DNA of 64,000 nucleotides from Adineta ricciae (lineage: Eukaryota > Rotifera > Eurotatoria > Adinetida > Adinetidae): assembly GCA_905250025.1 (NCBI GenBank), contig CAJNOJ010000035.1, positions 186,001 to 250,000 on the forward strand. Reading direction: 5' to 3'. How positions within the stretch are numbered: position 1 is the first letter of the stretch; every line of letters begins with the position of its first letter. The position numbers and the translations under genes are program-made. Below, in pieces: positions 10,901 through 23,117 of this stretch. The notes under the pieces were generated by a model. That model saw only the letters and a program-made list of their open reading frames with translations. It was not told the origin of the DNA and searched no databases.

Positions 10901-13900
10901 GAAATACCTGACAACCTCATCAGATTCGTTCATGTAAGTCATATCTCTTCTTCCAAATCACAGCAGTCATCAGACTTCTTTTTGTAGCCATTGCCAGCAA
11001 GTAGTATTCAAGCAGTAAGATCTCTAATCAGGTCAATGGAGATTGTTAATGTGCGATGATTTATAGATTCGAAAGGATATGATTTTATCCAATGAAAATC
11101 AACGTTCAGCTCGAGTCAAGAAACACTTGGATGATATGGTACGATCATTTCCAGTATAAACGAACTAATTATCCTTTTTTTTCTTTCTAGCGACGAATCG
11201 AAGTTGTCGAACAAAAGTATTACTATGCAACTTTAGGTGACAAAGAATCGAATCCTTTCAGGTACTGATACGCGTGCTTTAGTGAGTGTAATTTTGATTT
11301 TGATTTTAGTTTGGGCATTGCTGTTCGTTTTCCTTATGGTGAATATCATGTTCGAACTACCGAACCGGACACCGACAAAGCTCAAATAGGTTAGTAGGTT
11401 GAATTTTCATTCGAAACGATGTGCCATTGAGTCGATTGTGAATCCAGTCAATGAGATGACATACAAGACACGATTCTTTCGGATGACTGGTCAATTTGCT
11501 TTGATCATGCTTCGTCGGAATTTGTATCCCGTTCAAATGAAATTTACAATTGAATTCTCCGATGACCGATTCCTTGTTCTTCATAATTATCTCGCGAAGA
11601 ACGTCTCGTGAGTTGTTGTCTCATAAGGAAACGATTGTTATGTAAATAACGAATGATTGTCTCAGTGAGCCATATCCAAAATGTTGAGTACTTAAAAGAC
11701 GACATTCGAAAAGGGCATATTCCATTAGGAAAGAGTGCATCGAACGGAAGGAACTTTTGCGTTCTGCAAGTAACGAATAGTTCACAATGAAACATCATTG
11801 ATCAAATCTAATAGACTAAGATCGACGATGAACACAAAGAGTCACAAGCAGAGATAGGATGATTTCTATTTAAAGATTAGCTTTTTGTTTCTCATACTAA
11901 GAACGCACGAGACATGCTCGCGCTTCATCTAATTCCAATCATGAAAGACTTAATCATTTCTTATTTACATATGCAATACTCTGTGATAGAAGAATAAAGC
12001 TAGATTTAATGCAATTTCTTATTGAAGATGATGATTTTATCTAGATTAGTCAGAATGAATCGGAACAGAACGCGCAGACAATGTACAGTATCAATACAAG
12101 TTTTGCAAATTACACATAGTGTTTTGTTTTTCGCTCAGTTTCAATGCCACCGAGCACATTCACATTTAGATAAACTTCATAGTAGAGTAATCAATTCGAA
12201 ACAACGCACAGTTTATGAAAAGCATACAATCATAAATCTTCATATCCGCTCATTGCTATTGTTCGAAAATCTCGAAGAGCTTTTAACAAAAGTAATAAAC
12301 GGGTATAACAGTTCATTATTCTGCACTTCTTCTTTTCTCAACAAAACGCTCTAGTTGATGTGAGATAAACAAGAAACACTAGGAGAAAAACAAAACCAAC
12401 GTTGTCAAAATCAATTTGTACATGAAGAGCTGTCTTGTCTTGTTCCTAAAACACTTAGTTGTATTGATGCCATCACTTAGATGATATTGTTTTTTCCAAA
12501 AAAACATAGTGTGCAACTAGATGATCGTTTTGTATTCTAGCACTTCGTTTTATTCTTCAACGAAATGTTCGCATTGCCGATTGGATTTATTGTAATTCAA
12601 CAGCGGAAGATGATATCGGTGACACAGAAGAATCATTTCGTGATTATTTGAAAGAAAAAATTGAAACGATGAATATTCGTTCATGTATGCTTTGATTCGA
12701 TTCTGATTGCTTCTCTAATTGAAATAATCTTCTCGTAGGTCCGTATAAAGCAAGTAAACAATTGATTTATATGATGATTGAAGAATTGTTCATCATGAGC
12801 AAGTTTGAAAATTGGACGAAGAACGGTGCCATCGATCGTAGTCATCAAAAGCCAATCGAACGATCAGCTTATCTGGATTTCAAATCATATGAACACGAAA
12901 GTCATATCCACTGGATTTTCTTAGCCACTCGATCAGGTATCACTGCTTATTGGAGATTGTCGAATCAAGCTATCGAAGATCATATCAGGTATGAACTCGA
13001 GACTGAATTTCTTGCATGTAATGAGACTTGAGTTTAGACAATTTGGTGATGCGAATCCGAATTCCATTGAATCAAATTATTATGAACGAACTATCAATGC
13101 TACACATTACTATGGCGCTGACCATATTCACGGTAAACATTATATCTATTCACTTTTCTACGGAATATCGAGTATTCCTGGTCCTAATTCACGTACGTAT
13201 AAAGATTCATTTCAAAATCACAATTCACATCTTCTTTTTTGCAGAAAATTCGTATGATAATAATACGAATACGACAGGTAATTCATTCTTGATGAATTCC
13301 ATGTTATATTTTGTTTCGTTAGTAGAAGGACAAAGTGTATCATTTACTGCATCACATATGTATCTAGTCATTACAACGGGCATCTGGATGAACAAATCTA
13401 TGGATCGACCGAATAATACCCAAAATGTTCCTTTCGGAGTTTTTGGAGTTATGTTACCTTACAAAACTGTTCGTTCGACTCATTTTTCCGATTTATGTGT
13501 ATGTATTTCGATCAACATCGTTGATATTCTCATTTCAAGCTGTTCTAGAGTAAATTGGACAGTGGTGTATGTTACATCATTGACGAGAATGGATACATTA
13601 TGTTTATTAGTCAACAGCAAGGTGACGATCGAACGGTATGTTCGAAAATTGATTTATCTAATTAAATGTGTATCGAATTGGTTTTAGGCTGATATTGGCA
13701 AGTTTTTAGGTGAATTCGAGGGCTTGGTTATGCAAGATCTTGTTGCCAAGAAAATCTTCTCCGAGTAAAATATTCGCTGTGCATTGTCGTTGAAATGATT
13801 CGAAAAGTTTTTTGTATCTAGAGAGAAAATGGTGGATTTCCAGGGTGTATGTTTACACAAGCAAATAGTGCAAGAAAAAAGTTCTGGTCACATGTTTCGA

Positions 13901-14879
13901 AGTGTATGTTCGAGCATTGATTGTTCTCGTTGTGTAAATGTATTCTCTTTCAGATTCTCTATACTATCTCTTCAATGATCTGGGGTGTTATCAATCATAT
14001 TGCAATGTAAGAAGAGTTTTATTTTGATCTATCACATATTCTAACGTGTAATCCTTTAGGTTTCTTGTTCACGATATCCTTGTCTTTCCTCGTTGGACAT
14101 ACGCATCAAGAAAGTCTCATAACAATCAAAACCTTACTCTCGAACCTGAAAAACCACCGACACATACTCGAGAGAGTCTTAGTAATGTTCTTTTAACACA
14201 TATTGACTTCCGTCGACCGATCTTGGATCATCGAGAAATAAATGGAACGAAAGAAGATGAATCAGTCGGTCGAATTCCATTGTCATGTATTGAAGAATTT
14301 AACCTTTATGTATCAACATGGAAAGGATGGGAAGGTCCATTACCGTCGAAAGACAATCGACTAACATGGGAAGAGGTTGAACGTGCTAATACAGTCCATG
14401 GCGCCGTTGATTGTGCTATTTATTCAAGAGAAACAGTCGTGAGTGTAAATGAAAATGGAACGAACAGTTCAACCGTAGAATCCCGACTTAATTTCTATGA
14501 ATCTTTCGGGTAAAAATACTAAATCAAACATAAATCTTTTCGATACATTTTTCTCCATATGTTTAGCTATTCGATATCAAAGATTCCGAAGAGTAATTTA
14601 ATGCTACTATATGTCAATCATTCGAAAGAAGCGTCGGTGACCTGTCCCAAATTGATCATCAAACGTAGACCCGTCGAATTCACCAAAGAGGAATGGTGTA
14701 CACGTTTGAAAACGACACCATACCGTGAACGACCACACAAGTGTTTCTTCGTGCACGAAGGAGAAAATCAAACATCATTTTCCAAATGTTCATATGCCAC
14801 GCGACTAGTTGACCGTTATTCACTCGTTGCATCTATTTTAGTTCTAAGTCATATGTTTTTCTTACAAGCCAAATTTTGA
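7963..14879 (+). CDS. CACNA2D: voltage-gated calcium channel alpha-2/delta subunit
   Basis: A 28-exon model encodes about 1,453 residues. Exons: 7963-8499, 8560-8810, 8868-8974, 9038-9390, 9444-9518, 9576-9786, 9857-10014, 10066-10144, 10191-10414, 10469-10522, 10580-10663, 10720-10794, 10850-10933, 10988-11014, 11067-11138, 11191-11261, 11310-11389, 12541-12684, 12739-12988, 13038-13192, 13245-13277, 13323-13498, 13549-13635, 13688-13764, 13822-13903, 13954-14006, 14060-14509, 14567-14879. A signal peptide lies near the N-terminus (MASLRIFLIILVINI, internal Met). The VWA domain carries the MIDAS motif DASGSMTG inside RDVIILIDASGSMTGLKKS; Cache-like and VGCC alpha-2 regions follow (RWMSCANKG, YIIDENGYIMFIS, DFQGVC). 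A hydrophobic C-terminus (LVASILVLSHMFFLQ) suits a GPI anchor. These subunits traffic and stabilise CaV channels at synapses. Exon 2 adds a Ser/Thr-rich insert before the VWA domain. The paralogue class (1-4) is not decided. Confidence 0.93.
11390..12540 (+). other. 1,151-nt intron of the alpha-2/delta gene
   Basis: The flanking exons join in frame (KAQIALRFIL) and match the family without a gap, so nothing coding is missing. All other introns in this gene are about 45-65 nt. The interval contains a 110-codon plus-strand frame (12022-12354) with no recognisable homology. I see no clear terminal inverted repeats. Confidence 0.7.
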
Positions 14880-15470
14880 CGATGTTTTTTATGCTGATAA
14901 TACCGGTCGTTGTCTTCTACTGTGGCAACTGTATACTTTCGCATTGTTATATTTTCCTTTTGATATATTTCCCATACGTAATAAACAGAGATCATAGCAA
15001 GAAGTTATTTACATAGGAAACACTCCTCGAATGAAGGTTTCAAACAAGTATTTATGATTCATTAGTATGTCAATAGATATCTTCTTTTCTATCTGTGTCG
15101 TCCTACGGCTGCGGATGTAGAAAATACATTGGTCTTCAAATGTAATTAACCAGACCAAACGAATAGATAAGTGTACGTCTCGGAGATTCTAAAAACTTCT
15201 TTTGAAAATCAATGCATGCGCAGACGTTGCTATTCATTGTTCATGTATATCAATTGCGTCGTTGTTTTATTGTCGCATGAGACACAATTATAGCAAAGCA
15301 GGTGAAAATCGTCATTCGAAAAGACAGAAGAAAAAGAAGGGTTGTTATTCTCTCATTCGGATCTTTTTATATATACCGTAGTTGTAACGATGTTCTGTTT
15401 TAGCGTGGACATGAACTGAAAATAAGAAGACGAAGAGACCAAACATGCAAACCGACAAAAAAGAAAAAGA

Positions 15471-15497
15471 ATAATAATAATAATATTATTAATAATA
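15471..15497. repeat. AAT/ATT trinucleotide repeat
   Basis: A run of AAT units turning into ATT/AAT, about 27 bases, in the convergent 3' region. Confidence 0.75.
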
Positions 15498-15555
15498 GCA
15501 CAAAAGTTTTGTTCTTTTTAAGTAAACGGTGATCGAGATACAAAAAAAAAGATAA

Positions 15556-15573
15556 AGAGAGAGAGAGAGAGAG
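15556..15573. repeat. (GA)n microsatellite
   Basis: About nine GA units following a poly-A tract. Confidence 0.75.
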
Positions 15574-15630
15574 CGAGAATGAAAAAAAGTGTTGAAGAAA
15601 GAATGTCTGGTTTATTTGAAAAATCTTAAT

Positions 15631-16823
15631 CTACTTGGATTTGGTTTTTTCGCTAATAATTGCTGCTAAATCGAGATCGGATTTGCATGTTGCTTGTAAA
15701 TGATTGCGAATACCTTGAAGTGCATTTTTCAAAGCATCTTTACTTGATGCACACAACATTTTACGTTTAATTGTCGCGCTATCCGGTGCCCTAAAACAAG
15801 TTGACGACGAGAGTATACGAAACGAATCAGCTTCATGTTATCTTTACCATGAAATGAAATAGATTTCTGCACGTGATCCTTCACTTGTCTCGTAGAATAT
15901 ATCGATTACGGCGTATCGTACATCATTTTCTGGTAATTCTTCCAGCATTTCTGCCCATTTCTTATCTTCAAGAAAGAAAATAGAATAATTCTATTAATGA
16001 AGGAAGACTACGCATCGGAAGCGTTTACTTTTGTCATTGGCAGGTGCGTTTTGTGGGGCTTTGTTTTGGCCTTCTTTGAGAACAACGATTTTCGAGATAT
16101 CTTCACTGAAACCAAGAACGAGATAGCCACAGTTCTTCTTGATTTTGAATTCGTGAAATTTCTCAATCACAGAATTGTCAACTTTGACTCCTGAAGCCTA
16201 AAACAAATAAAAACTTGGCTGACTTTCTTCCAAGAAATTATTCGATGGATGAAACATCTCACATCATTTGAAACTATTCCAAAAGTTCTTTGCTTTTTTC
16301 CTTTAGTAAAAATAAAAGTTCTTACACGTGTTTCTTACCATTAGAATCTACGTCGTTTAGATGTTTGCGTTAGTCGAAGAAACAGAAGAAGAAGAAAGTG
16401 GAAATATACAATTGATGCCCTATTTGGGATCGCCTCTCGATGTTTTTCCTCCCTCTCTTCTCTCTCTTTCTGTTCTTTTCTTATGCAGTATACCTACCAA
16501 AACAATTCCATATACAGTGTGTTGATATTATACTAGTTGCTCTTATGAATCATCAAGCGAGAGCGAGTAGAGTACAATCGAGCATCTTTCTTGTCCTATT
16601 CTCGTATATGGCAACTACAATTATTATCCGTCAGCAGGAACGGGCGTATATCTCACAACATGAAGCAGATATCATCGATAGGCGATGTCTTTCTTTTTTC
16701 CTCTTCTTCTTCTTCTTCATTTCTTTCCTGTGAAGTTAGATAGGCATACGGACAACAGTATGGAGAAGGGAAAATACTAAGAAATAGATAGAATATCGTC
16801 GGGTCACTTACCGAACCAGCCAT
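15631..16823 (-). CDS. cofilin / actin-depolymerising factor
   Basis: Minus-strand exons in transcription order: 16812-16823 (MAGS), 16029-16197, 15848-15965 and 15631-15790, giving about 152 residues, typical for ADF/cofilin. The product severs and depolymerises actin filaments. Features are SGVKVDNSVIEKFHEFK at the N-terminus with the regulatory-Ser region, DVRYAVIDIFYET in the middle, and the actin-binding helix APDSATIKRKMLCASSKDAL followed by NALQGIRNHLQA. A first exon of only a few codons followed by a long intron (614 nt here) resembles cofilin gene structure in other animals. The junction joining exons 2 and 3 (donor at 16028) is the best-fitting choice but one alternative donor lies nearby. 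It is divergent to the GCP5-like gene, with about 665 bp between start codons. Confidence 0.93.
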
Positions 16824-17488
16824 AATGAATACAGTGTTGATGGTTGAGAATATCGATGTATGAGATTAGTGGTATGAGTATGAATATGAGAGCAACGACG
16901 AATATGGATGATTTGTTTGCAGGAATAATCGGAAATAAACGAATGGAAAAGTGTTTCATATCAACTAGTTTTTATACTAGCAGTCATTGGGAGAAAAGAT
17001 TTCAAAATATTGATAACTACTCATTGCTTTATCCTTATTCTGCTCAGTATGCCCAAATACGGAATGACATGAGTCAGATAAAAGAAAGAATGGAGAAAAT
17101 GATCCAAGATAAACAGATGATTATCAAAAACTCGTCGTGTCTGTCTTTCTAAATACGGTCATGTTTCGAAATTACTTTCGATGACAATCATGTTCAAGTC
17201 AAATATGAAATGCCCTCTTTTCTCCTCAATCAATTGGTCTGAAGTTGACCAGTCAGGTATACATTAGTCATTCCCGAGACGGAGAAAGAGATAGACTTCA
17301 GTGCGAGAATTCATCCGTCATATTTTGTATATCAATCAAAATCTTGCCATACCAAAGTAAATAACAGTAACCCTATTTGTTTCTTCACTAGACAACTCCT
17401 GTTTATCATAAATCTCGAGTTTATTTATTCTACGAAACAACTTGCGTCCTCTGTTCGAGTCAAAACATTGATTGTGTCATTTCTCTAG
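16824..17488. other. divergent promoter region, cofilin / GCP5-like
   Basis: Shared 5' region of two divergent genes. A 102-codon plus-strand frame at 16844-17152 is Met-rich without family resemblance, and I treat it as chance. Confidence 0.4.
17486..17488 (+). other. 3' splice site directly before a start codon
   Basis: The sequence CATTTCTCTAG abuts the ATG at 17489. It is a good acceptor and would serve either a 5'-UTR intron or spliced-leader addition, which is known in rotifers. Confidence 0.5.
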
Positions 17489-20400
17489 ATGAGCAACTTT
17501 TTAAAATCGATTCAACCAACCCTCAACGAAATCGTTTATGATCTTACTGGATTAACCGTAAGATTGCACCCGCGATAAACGCGTCAACTTGCTCTTTTCT
17601 AGCTTTCAGATCGATTTAATCCACACAAGAAACTATTTGAAGATGCGATTATACATCGTTCGAATGTCAATGTCGAAAAACGTCATGTCGACAAAAGTGT
17701 CCAGGGGTATGACACCATTGACTGCTTTTCTACTCTTCAATGCATGATTGTCTTAGTTTGAAAGAAAAATATATCGTTCATGCTCAAGATAAAAAGGCTG
17801 ATCTACTGGAATTTCTTATCAAACGATTCAACAATCGACCTTTGTTGAAACATTCACCAGAAGTAAAAGTCACTAGATGAAATTTACGTCGTTTTTCTAC
17901 GATTGTTATCCTTAGAGTGAACTTCATCTGTCGTGTTTACAGTTCATCATTTCCTTAGCTCGAAGACCATTGGATGTAGAATTAGATGACTTCTCTCATC
18001 TCGTTCATGAACAAGTTGGTAAGAAGAATCCATCAAATTGATCTTAGTGTCGATGAATTTTCTTTGTAGAGGAAGCGAATTTCAATTGGCCTGTATTTTT
18101 ACTTGGAAATGATTACCAACAACCGATTGCTTCCGACGACTATCAAGATGTAAAGAAATGCTTCGAAAACACTAATCAAGAAATTTCTTTTAGGACGAGA
18201 GTCTCACCGATGACGATGATCGAATTGATTCCACTTCCATTCAGAATGACACAATAGTTGACATTGAACTGGAATCCAAACCAATCGATGATATCGAACA
18301 GCAGAATTAGTAAGAAAACTCAATATAACCCTTATGTCTATTCTGAAAAACATAGTTCATCGCTTGATCGAGAGATTCTCACGTCGTACTGGCATGGCAA
18401 ACAAGCCGATGATGTCTCACCAGCACTTCGGAACTTCGCTCTGTTCTGGTAAATAGAATTACCGAAAAACTTGATCTACATCTTGATTTCTTCAGGGATC
18501 AAACTATGATGAAAACAACCCATTTAGCTTATCGAGTGAACGCACAGACAGTGACTGAATACATTCTGATTCGCGAAACTCTTTGGTACAACGAAATGAT
18601 TTCGTATTGATTGCAATTGAATCTTTCTTTAGGCTTTTGATGAATTCGAATGAATTGCATGTATATTCTATCGATGAGAATGAGCAAGTGCATGTTGCGG
18701 ACTTTGTTCGCCTGTGTGATGTGACACCGGTAGGTGAACAGTGAGCTTGACTTATATCTACACATATATCGGTTGTTTTAGGTTGCTATTCAAGAATGCT
18801 TACAAAAATTTACTTTACTTTCAAATCAATTTCAATTAGCCAATAGATTTCTCAAGAAAATCACTCATTCATGTCGAACTGTTTCGTCATTTGCTCAAAC
18901 ACTTCGAGACCAAATGACTCTTATTCACTTTCAACTGGCAGACATTGAAAAATCCGTTCTTCAACAAAGTTCGTTGACCATTCCACAGGCGTTCTCAAGT
19001 CAATCTTCTTCGATTTAGACCATACATACACGATTCTCTCGTTTTACCAACAACTAGATTCTTTAGGTTTGATTTCCAAAGGTGAATGCATCGAACGGAT
19101 ATTCGATCAGATATTCTTCGATGTGGAAAAACTCAATTGTGATTTAACATTGGAATTAATACACGTTCTGTACAAGAATGTGCTTATGTCAGAAATGATC
19201 AATAATTTGACGTTTTTCGTAAGTTTGGTCATGTGTGGTGATCTTCGAAATGAAATGCGCTTTAGAATTTTTTCCTTCCACTTTTTATATCAAGTTGTCG
19301 AATCTATTTGGAAATCATTCAGAATTGGTTAGCCAATGGAAATCTAGATGATCCTTTCGAGGAATTCTTCATCAAACGGTAAGAGAACTGAAGTTTTCCT
19401 CCAGATGAGAAACGAATTGATTTTCAGGAAAACTGATGTGTCGGTAGAAGCTTTGGACTTCTGGCATCAATCATATACAGAACAAGTTGAGAATGCCTCG
19501 TAAGTCAAACTGATTACATTTTCTTAACTTTGTTTTGTGTTTGATTATGTAGATTAATACCACGATGGTTAGCATCAATAGTTCCATCATTGATCAAAGC
19601 GGGCAAATGTGCCGAAATTCTCAAGTCAAATAGTGTTTTAACAAGTAATCATTTCTGAAGAATTTCTTTCATTCTATCATATCATGTTTGTTTGTATAGA
19701 TGAAGAAGAATCACAATCATTCGTGGAAAAGTTTTCACAGTATTTGCAAGCGAACTGTAACCTAACAAAACAAACTTGGACTCCTCTAACTATCATACAC
19801 GATTCTGAAATGAATACTCTTGTAAAACCACTAAAGTCAAGTCCACTGATTTCTTTGAACTTGTTATTCGACGATATCGATAATGAAAGAAATTCATTCC
19901 TCGCATTAGCATTCAATCAAATGCAAATGTCCAAACCGACTTTACTCGATATCACTCAGTAAACTATTCACTTCATTTTGTCTAATACATGATCTCCTCT
20001 CGATTCTAGTCAGCAGTTATGTCTTTCTTCAAGTATCAATCAATCGTCGAATATCGAGTGTATTCTGCAGACTTTCAGCGAACAAATCCTGTTGGTAAAA
20101 TGTACTCAATTAATCAATCAACTCACCAATGATATTCTGCATCGACTGAGCTATTTAAAACATATCGAGTATATTCGAAACTTTTTTCTCTTCGAAAACG
20201 GCTCATTTATGCATCAATTCGCACTGCGACTATACGCGAAATTGTCTCAAACAATCCACGAACGTCTAGATGCATTCACAGTCCTCGTTTCATTCGATAG
20301 TACACTAACAATGTTCGGTCTGGATAAAATTCAATATCCATTGAGTGTGATATTTCAATCGGCAACAGAATCGTCCATTACACAAAAGTACATCATACAA

Positions 20401-21164
20401 AATGTTCAATTAAAATATGATTTACCCAAAGAACTAGTAATCATTGTCAAGCCGGAACATATGGAAACCTATCAGAAATGTTTTGCATTCGTTTTACAAG
20501 TCAAGCAAGCAAAATATGTGCTAGATCAATTAGTTTTTAGTGGTTAGGACGAAATCTTCTTTTGGTACTATCAGTGTTTCTGATTATCCTTTCGTTTTTA
20601 TTTAGAATTTCGCGTGAAAAATCGTGTCCGTAACCGTCGACTCTATCGCCATCAATCTTATCAATTACACCATGAAATGTTTCTTTTACGTGCTCGACTT
20701 CTTCATGCTGTCAATGCTGTGAATAATTTCGTTCTCACTACGGTATGTATCAGTCATAGTTACTAGCGAATGATCTGAACATCTGATTGATACTTTAGTT
20801 TCATACAGCTGGAGAACAATTTGTTGAAAAACATTCGGCGAAGTCGATCGATATTGAATCGATGATCGTTTATCATGAGAAATTTCTCATAGCGCTCGCA
20901 ATCGGTAGTCTTCTACAACCGAAACAACAAGCTATTCGCGAGCAATTGATGAAACTATTTGAAATTGTCACCATATTTGCACGACGTTGGCAATTAGGCT
21001 TTGATTCAATTAAAATTGAACATATTAACAAATTAAAAACAGAATTTAATCAAACAAAACAATTTATTTCCATTGTTCTCAAACCATTCTTACCTCGAAT
21101 GATTGATTCCCCACTACGCGCACTTGCCTGTGCTCTTCAAGATGATTTCTATTCGAATAATTAA
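17489..21164 (+). CDS. TUBGCP5: gamma-tubulin complex component, GCP5-like
   Basis: An 18-exon model encodes about 938 residues. Exons: 17489-17557, 17603-17706, 17757-17862, 17916-18018, 18070-18149, 18194-18309, 18356-18448, 18496-18585, 18633-18729, 18782-18968, 19019-19218, 19266-19378, 19428-19499, 19553-19644, 19700-19958, 20010-20542, 20606-20742, 20799-21164. GCP proteins form the gamma-tubulin ring complex that nucleates microtubules. Resemblance comes from the middle GRIP1-type region (NWLANGNLDDPFEEFFIKR, then a DFWHQSY segment and IPRWLASIVPSLIKAGKC) and the C-terminal gamma-tubulin-binding half (YRHQSYQLHHEMFLLRARLLHAVNAVNNF). Length and order fit GCP5 better than GCP2-4, but GCP6 is not excluded. 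The intron between exons 10 and 11 uses a weaker donor (GTTCGT). Confidence 0.82.
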
Positions 21165-21950
21165 TTCCTCTCTCTCTCTCTTTCTCTGTCAGATAATTTT
21201 CGGTTTTTCTTTTAATAAAATAGTGTCAATCTGACAGCGTCGTCAAATGTAATTTGTTTCGAAATGGCAAATTGACATGAACAATTGTGTTGGTTGTCAT
21301 CGTCTTCCATCGAAGTGTTGTATTTCTCAACTCTATCTTTGGATGTTTTACCCAATGTCTCGTCGAGTACTATGCGTTGATGGTGCCTTTGGCGATTTTT
21401 TTAAGAAAAAGAAAGGTTTTTTACGTCTACATATTCTGGGGGTGTGTTTTTATGTTTCCTATTTTACATAGAGAACGACAGAATAACGTCGCAGTTATAA
21501 ACAAAGCGTCATGACAATCAGACTCATTCGTATTATCACTTTCATCCGATGGGACTGTCTTCTCACATCCTTGAAGTTTACACTTTGTACTCTTATAGGT
21601 GCAAGATTAAGCAAGCGCAATTACATACACTGTTATTGTTTTACAACAATCCTTTACGTTTCAGTCATCCTTCTCACTTGTGCGTGGAACAAAAGTGAGC
21701 ATGCTGTCGATGTCCATTAGCGTATGAATAGAGGCCACTTCATTGAAGTAATTCAAAATAGTGAGAAAAAAAGATGAAAAAAAAAAGAATTCTGTTTTCA
21801 ATTCTCGCCTTTCTACTTGCAAGTTGATCATTGAGAAGAAGAAGAAGGAGAAGCAAGGTTTAATAAACAGTGAATGGTTTGTATCACAGTTCAATGCTAA
21901 ATGATGATAGAAGATAATCTATCTGCTTGTGTTTTTATCAGATTGACAAA
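21165..21950. other. intergenic
   Basis: A CT-rich tract follows the stop, then an AATAAA-like signal near 21213. Overlapping short frames at 21277-21720 show no family resemblance. A plausible 3' splice site (CAG ending at 21941) lies 9 nt before the next start codon. Confidence 0.45.
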
Positions 21951-23117
21951 ATGGCAAACAGTCGTGGTGGATCTCGATCCAGAGATTATTCGAATATTCC
22001 AACAACGGATCATCTAGCCTCTAGTCGTGCCCAACATCGTCAGTCACGAGAAAATCGATTGAAATCAGTGTCTGATGATGGAGCCGATGCTATTTCTGAT
22101 TGGTCAGACTCCGATCGAGAATACGACATACTTAGTGATTTCGAATCGACGAAAAGCTATCTAGATAATGATCCGAAGAAAAATTACAACAATCTACCAT
22201 TTAATCAAGAAAATTCATCTCCTCGAAGTATTTCTCAATTTCTGTCTGCTGTAGAAACACCGATGCCTTTTGCTACTGATAGCAGTATAAGCACACAAGT
22301 CTCATTTGTCATAGAACCTGAGAAACCCAAAACACGATATATTAAGAATCAATCTTCTGGAGCCGTCCATGCGCGGAACAAGAACTCGCCAACACTACTA
22401 TTACCTGCCCGACGGACTCAATCAAAGCAAATATCATCCTCTCGTTTAGTCAATGGTTCGACGGCAAACAGTCAGATATCTGACTTAAAATCGACAATAC
22501 AAAATCACACACGTTTTGGTCTTTCTCGTGAGAATACATCGAATAACAGCTTCAATGATCGTATGCGAGCAGAGTCTTCTCTATCGAACCAGAGTTCTTT
22601 TCAAACCAATTCGGAAAATGTCGATCGTCGACAAACAATTTCATCAAATTTCAGTCAGACATTCATGACACGTACATATGAAATCAAAAAGATCTATGTT
22701 GACGATTATGGTCGACTAACAGACACATTGAATACCCGACCACCTCAGCCTCGAAGTCGACAAAAATGGGGCACCATTGTCCATCCGCCATTTCCCTTGG
22801 GCTATCAACAAATTTCATCGGAACAAGTCACACAAGTTGTAGAACGCTTAACAAGTCCCGTACGATGCCGCGATCGACATACACCTCTTCCGCCAGCGAC
22901 AACAACGAAACGATATCTATCCGTAGGAGAAACTGATGCACTAGTAAGTCATGAACTTTTTCGTACTGACTACTTTCTCTTTCTCGAAAAGATCAACCGA
23001 CTGAGCAGAGTAAAACCTGTTCGAACATCGGAACAATATTGGCCTGTAGTACAGCGACAAGCAGCTTCAATTAAAACAATGCACAATAATTGGAAAGCTG
23101 CTGGTATACCAGTATAA
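21951..23117 (+). CDS. unknown Ser/Arg/Asn-rich protein with conserved-looking C-terminus
   Basis: An open frame from the ATG at 21951 encodes 388 residues. It probably contains a 48-nt intron at 22944-22991 (GTAAGT...AAAAG) that keeps frame either way, so the spliced product would be about 372 residues. The N-terminal two-thirds is low-complexity and polar (Ser, Asn, Arg, Asp), with no signal peptide or membrane segment. The last third looks constrained: YEIKKIYVDDYGRLTDTL, then KWGTIVHPPFPLGYQQ and, at the end, VQRQAASIKTMHNNWKAAG. I do not recognise the family. An AATAAA at about 23196 supports the 3' end. A cytoplasmic scaffold or cilium-associated role is possible but nothing visible proves it. 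Confidence 0.65.
   Translation: MANSRGGSRSRDYSNIPTTDHLASSRAQHRQSRENRLKSVSDDGADAISDWSDSDREYDILSDFESTKSYLDNDPKKNYNNLPFNQENSSPRSISQFLSAVETPMPFATDSSISTQVSFVIEPEKPKTRYIKNQSSGAVHARNKNSPTLLLPARRTQSKQISSSRLVNGSTANSQISDLKSTIQNHTRFGLSRENTSNNSFNDRMRAESSLSNQSSFQTNSENVDRRQTISSNFSQTFMTRTYEIKKIYVDDYGRLTDTLNTRPPQPRSRQKWGTIVHPPFPLGYQQISSEQVTQVVERLTSPVRCRDRHTPLPPATTTKRYLSVGETDALVSHELFRTDYFLFLEKINRLSRVKPVRTSEQYWPVVQRQAASIKTMHNNWKAAGIPV

Larger units (their letters stand above)
14880..15630. other. convergent 3' region between alpha-2/delta and cofilin genes
   Basis: No gene found. It holds an AAT-type repeat (15471-15497) and a GA repeat (15556-15573), along with the two 3' UTRs. Confidence 0.5.

Noticed and set aside
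12022..12354. 110-codon frame inside the long alpha-2/delta intron
   Set aside because: No homology, no good splice sites keeping the host frame, and the flanking exons already join without a gap. Kept only as an open question.
16440..16733. Hydrophobic frame that looked like a signal peptide
   Set aside because: It lies inside the first cofilin intron and comes from CT-rich sequence.
16844..17152. 102-codon frame in the cofilin/GCP5 divergent region
   Set aside because: Met- and Ser-rich without family match; occupies the expected promoter region.
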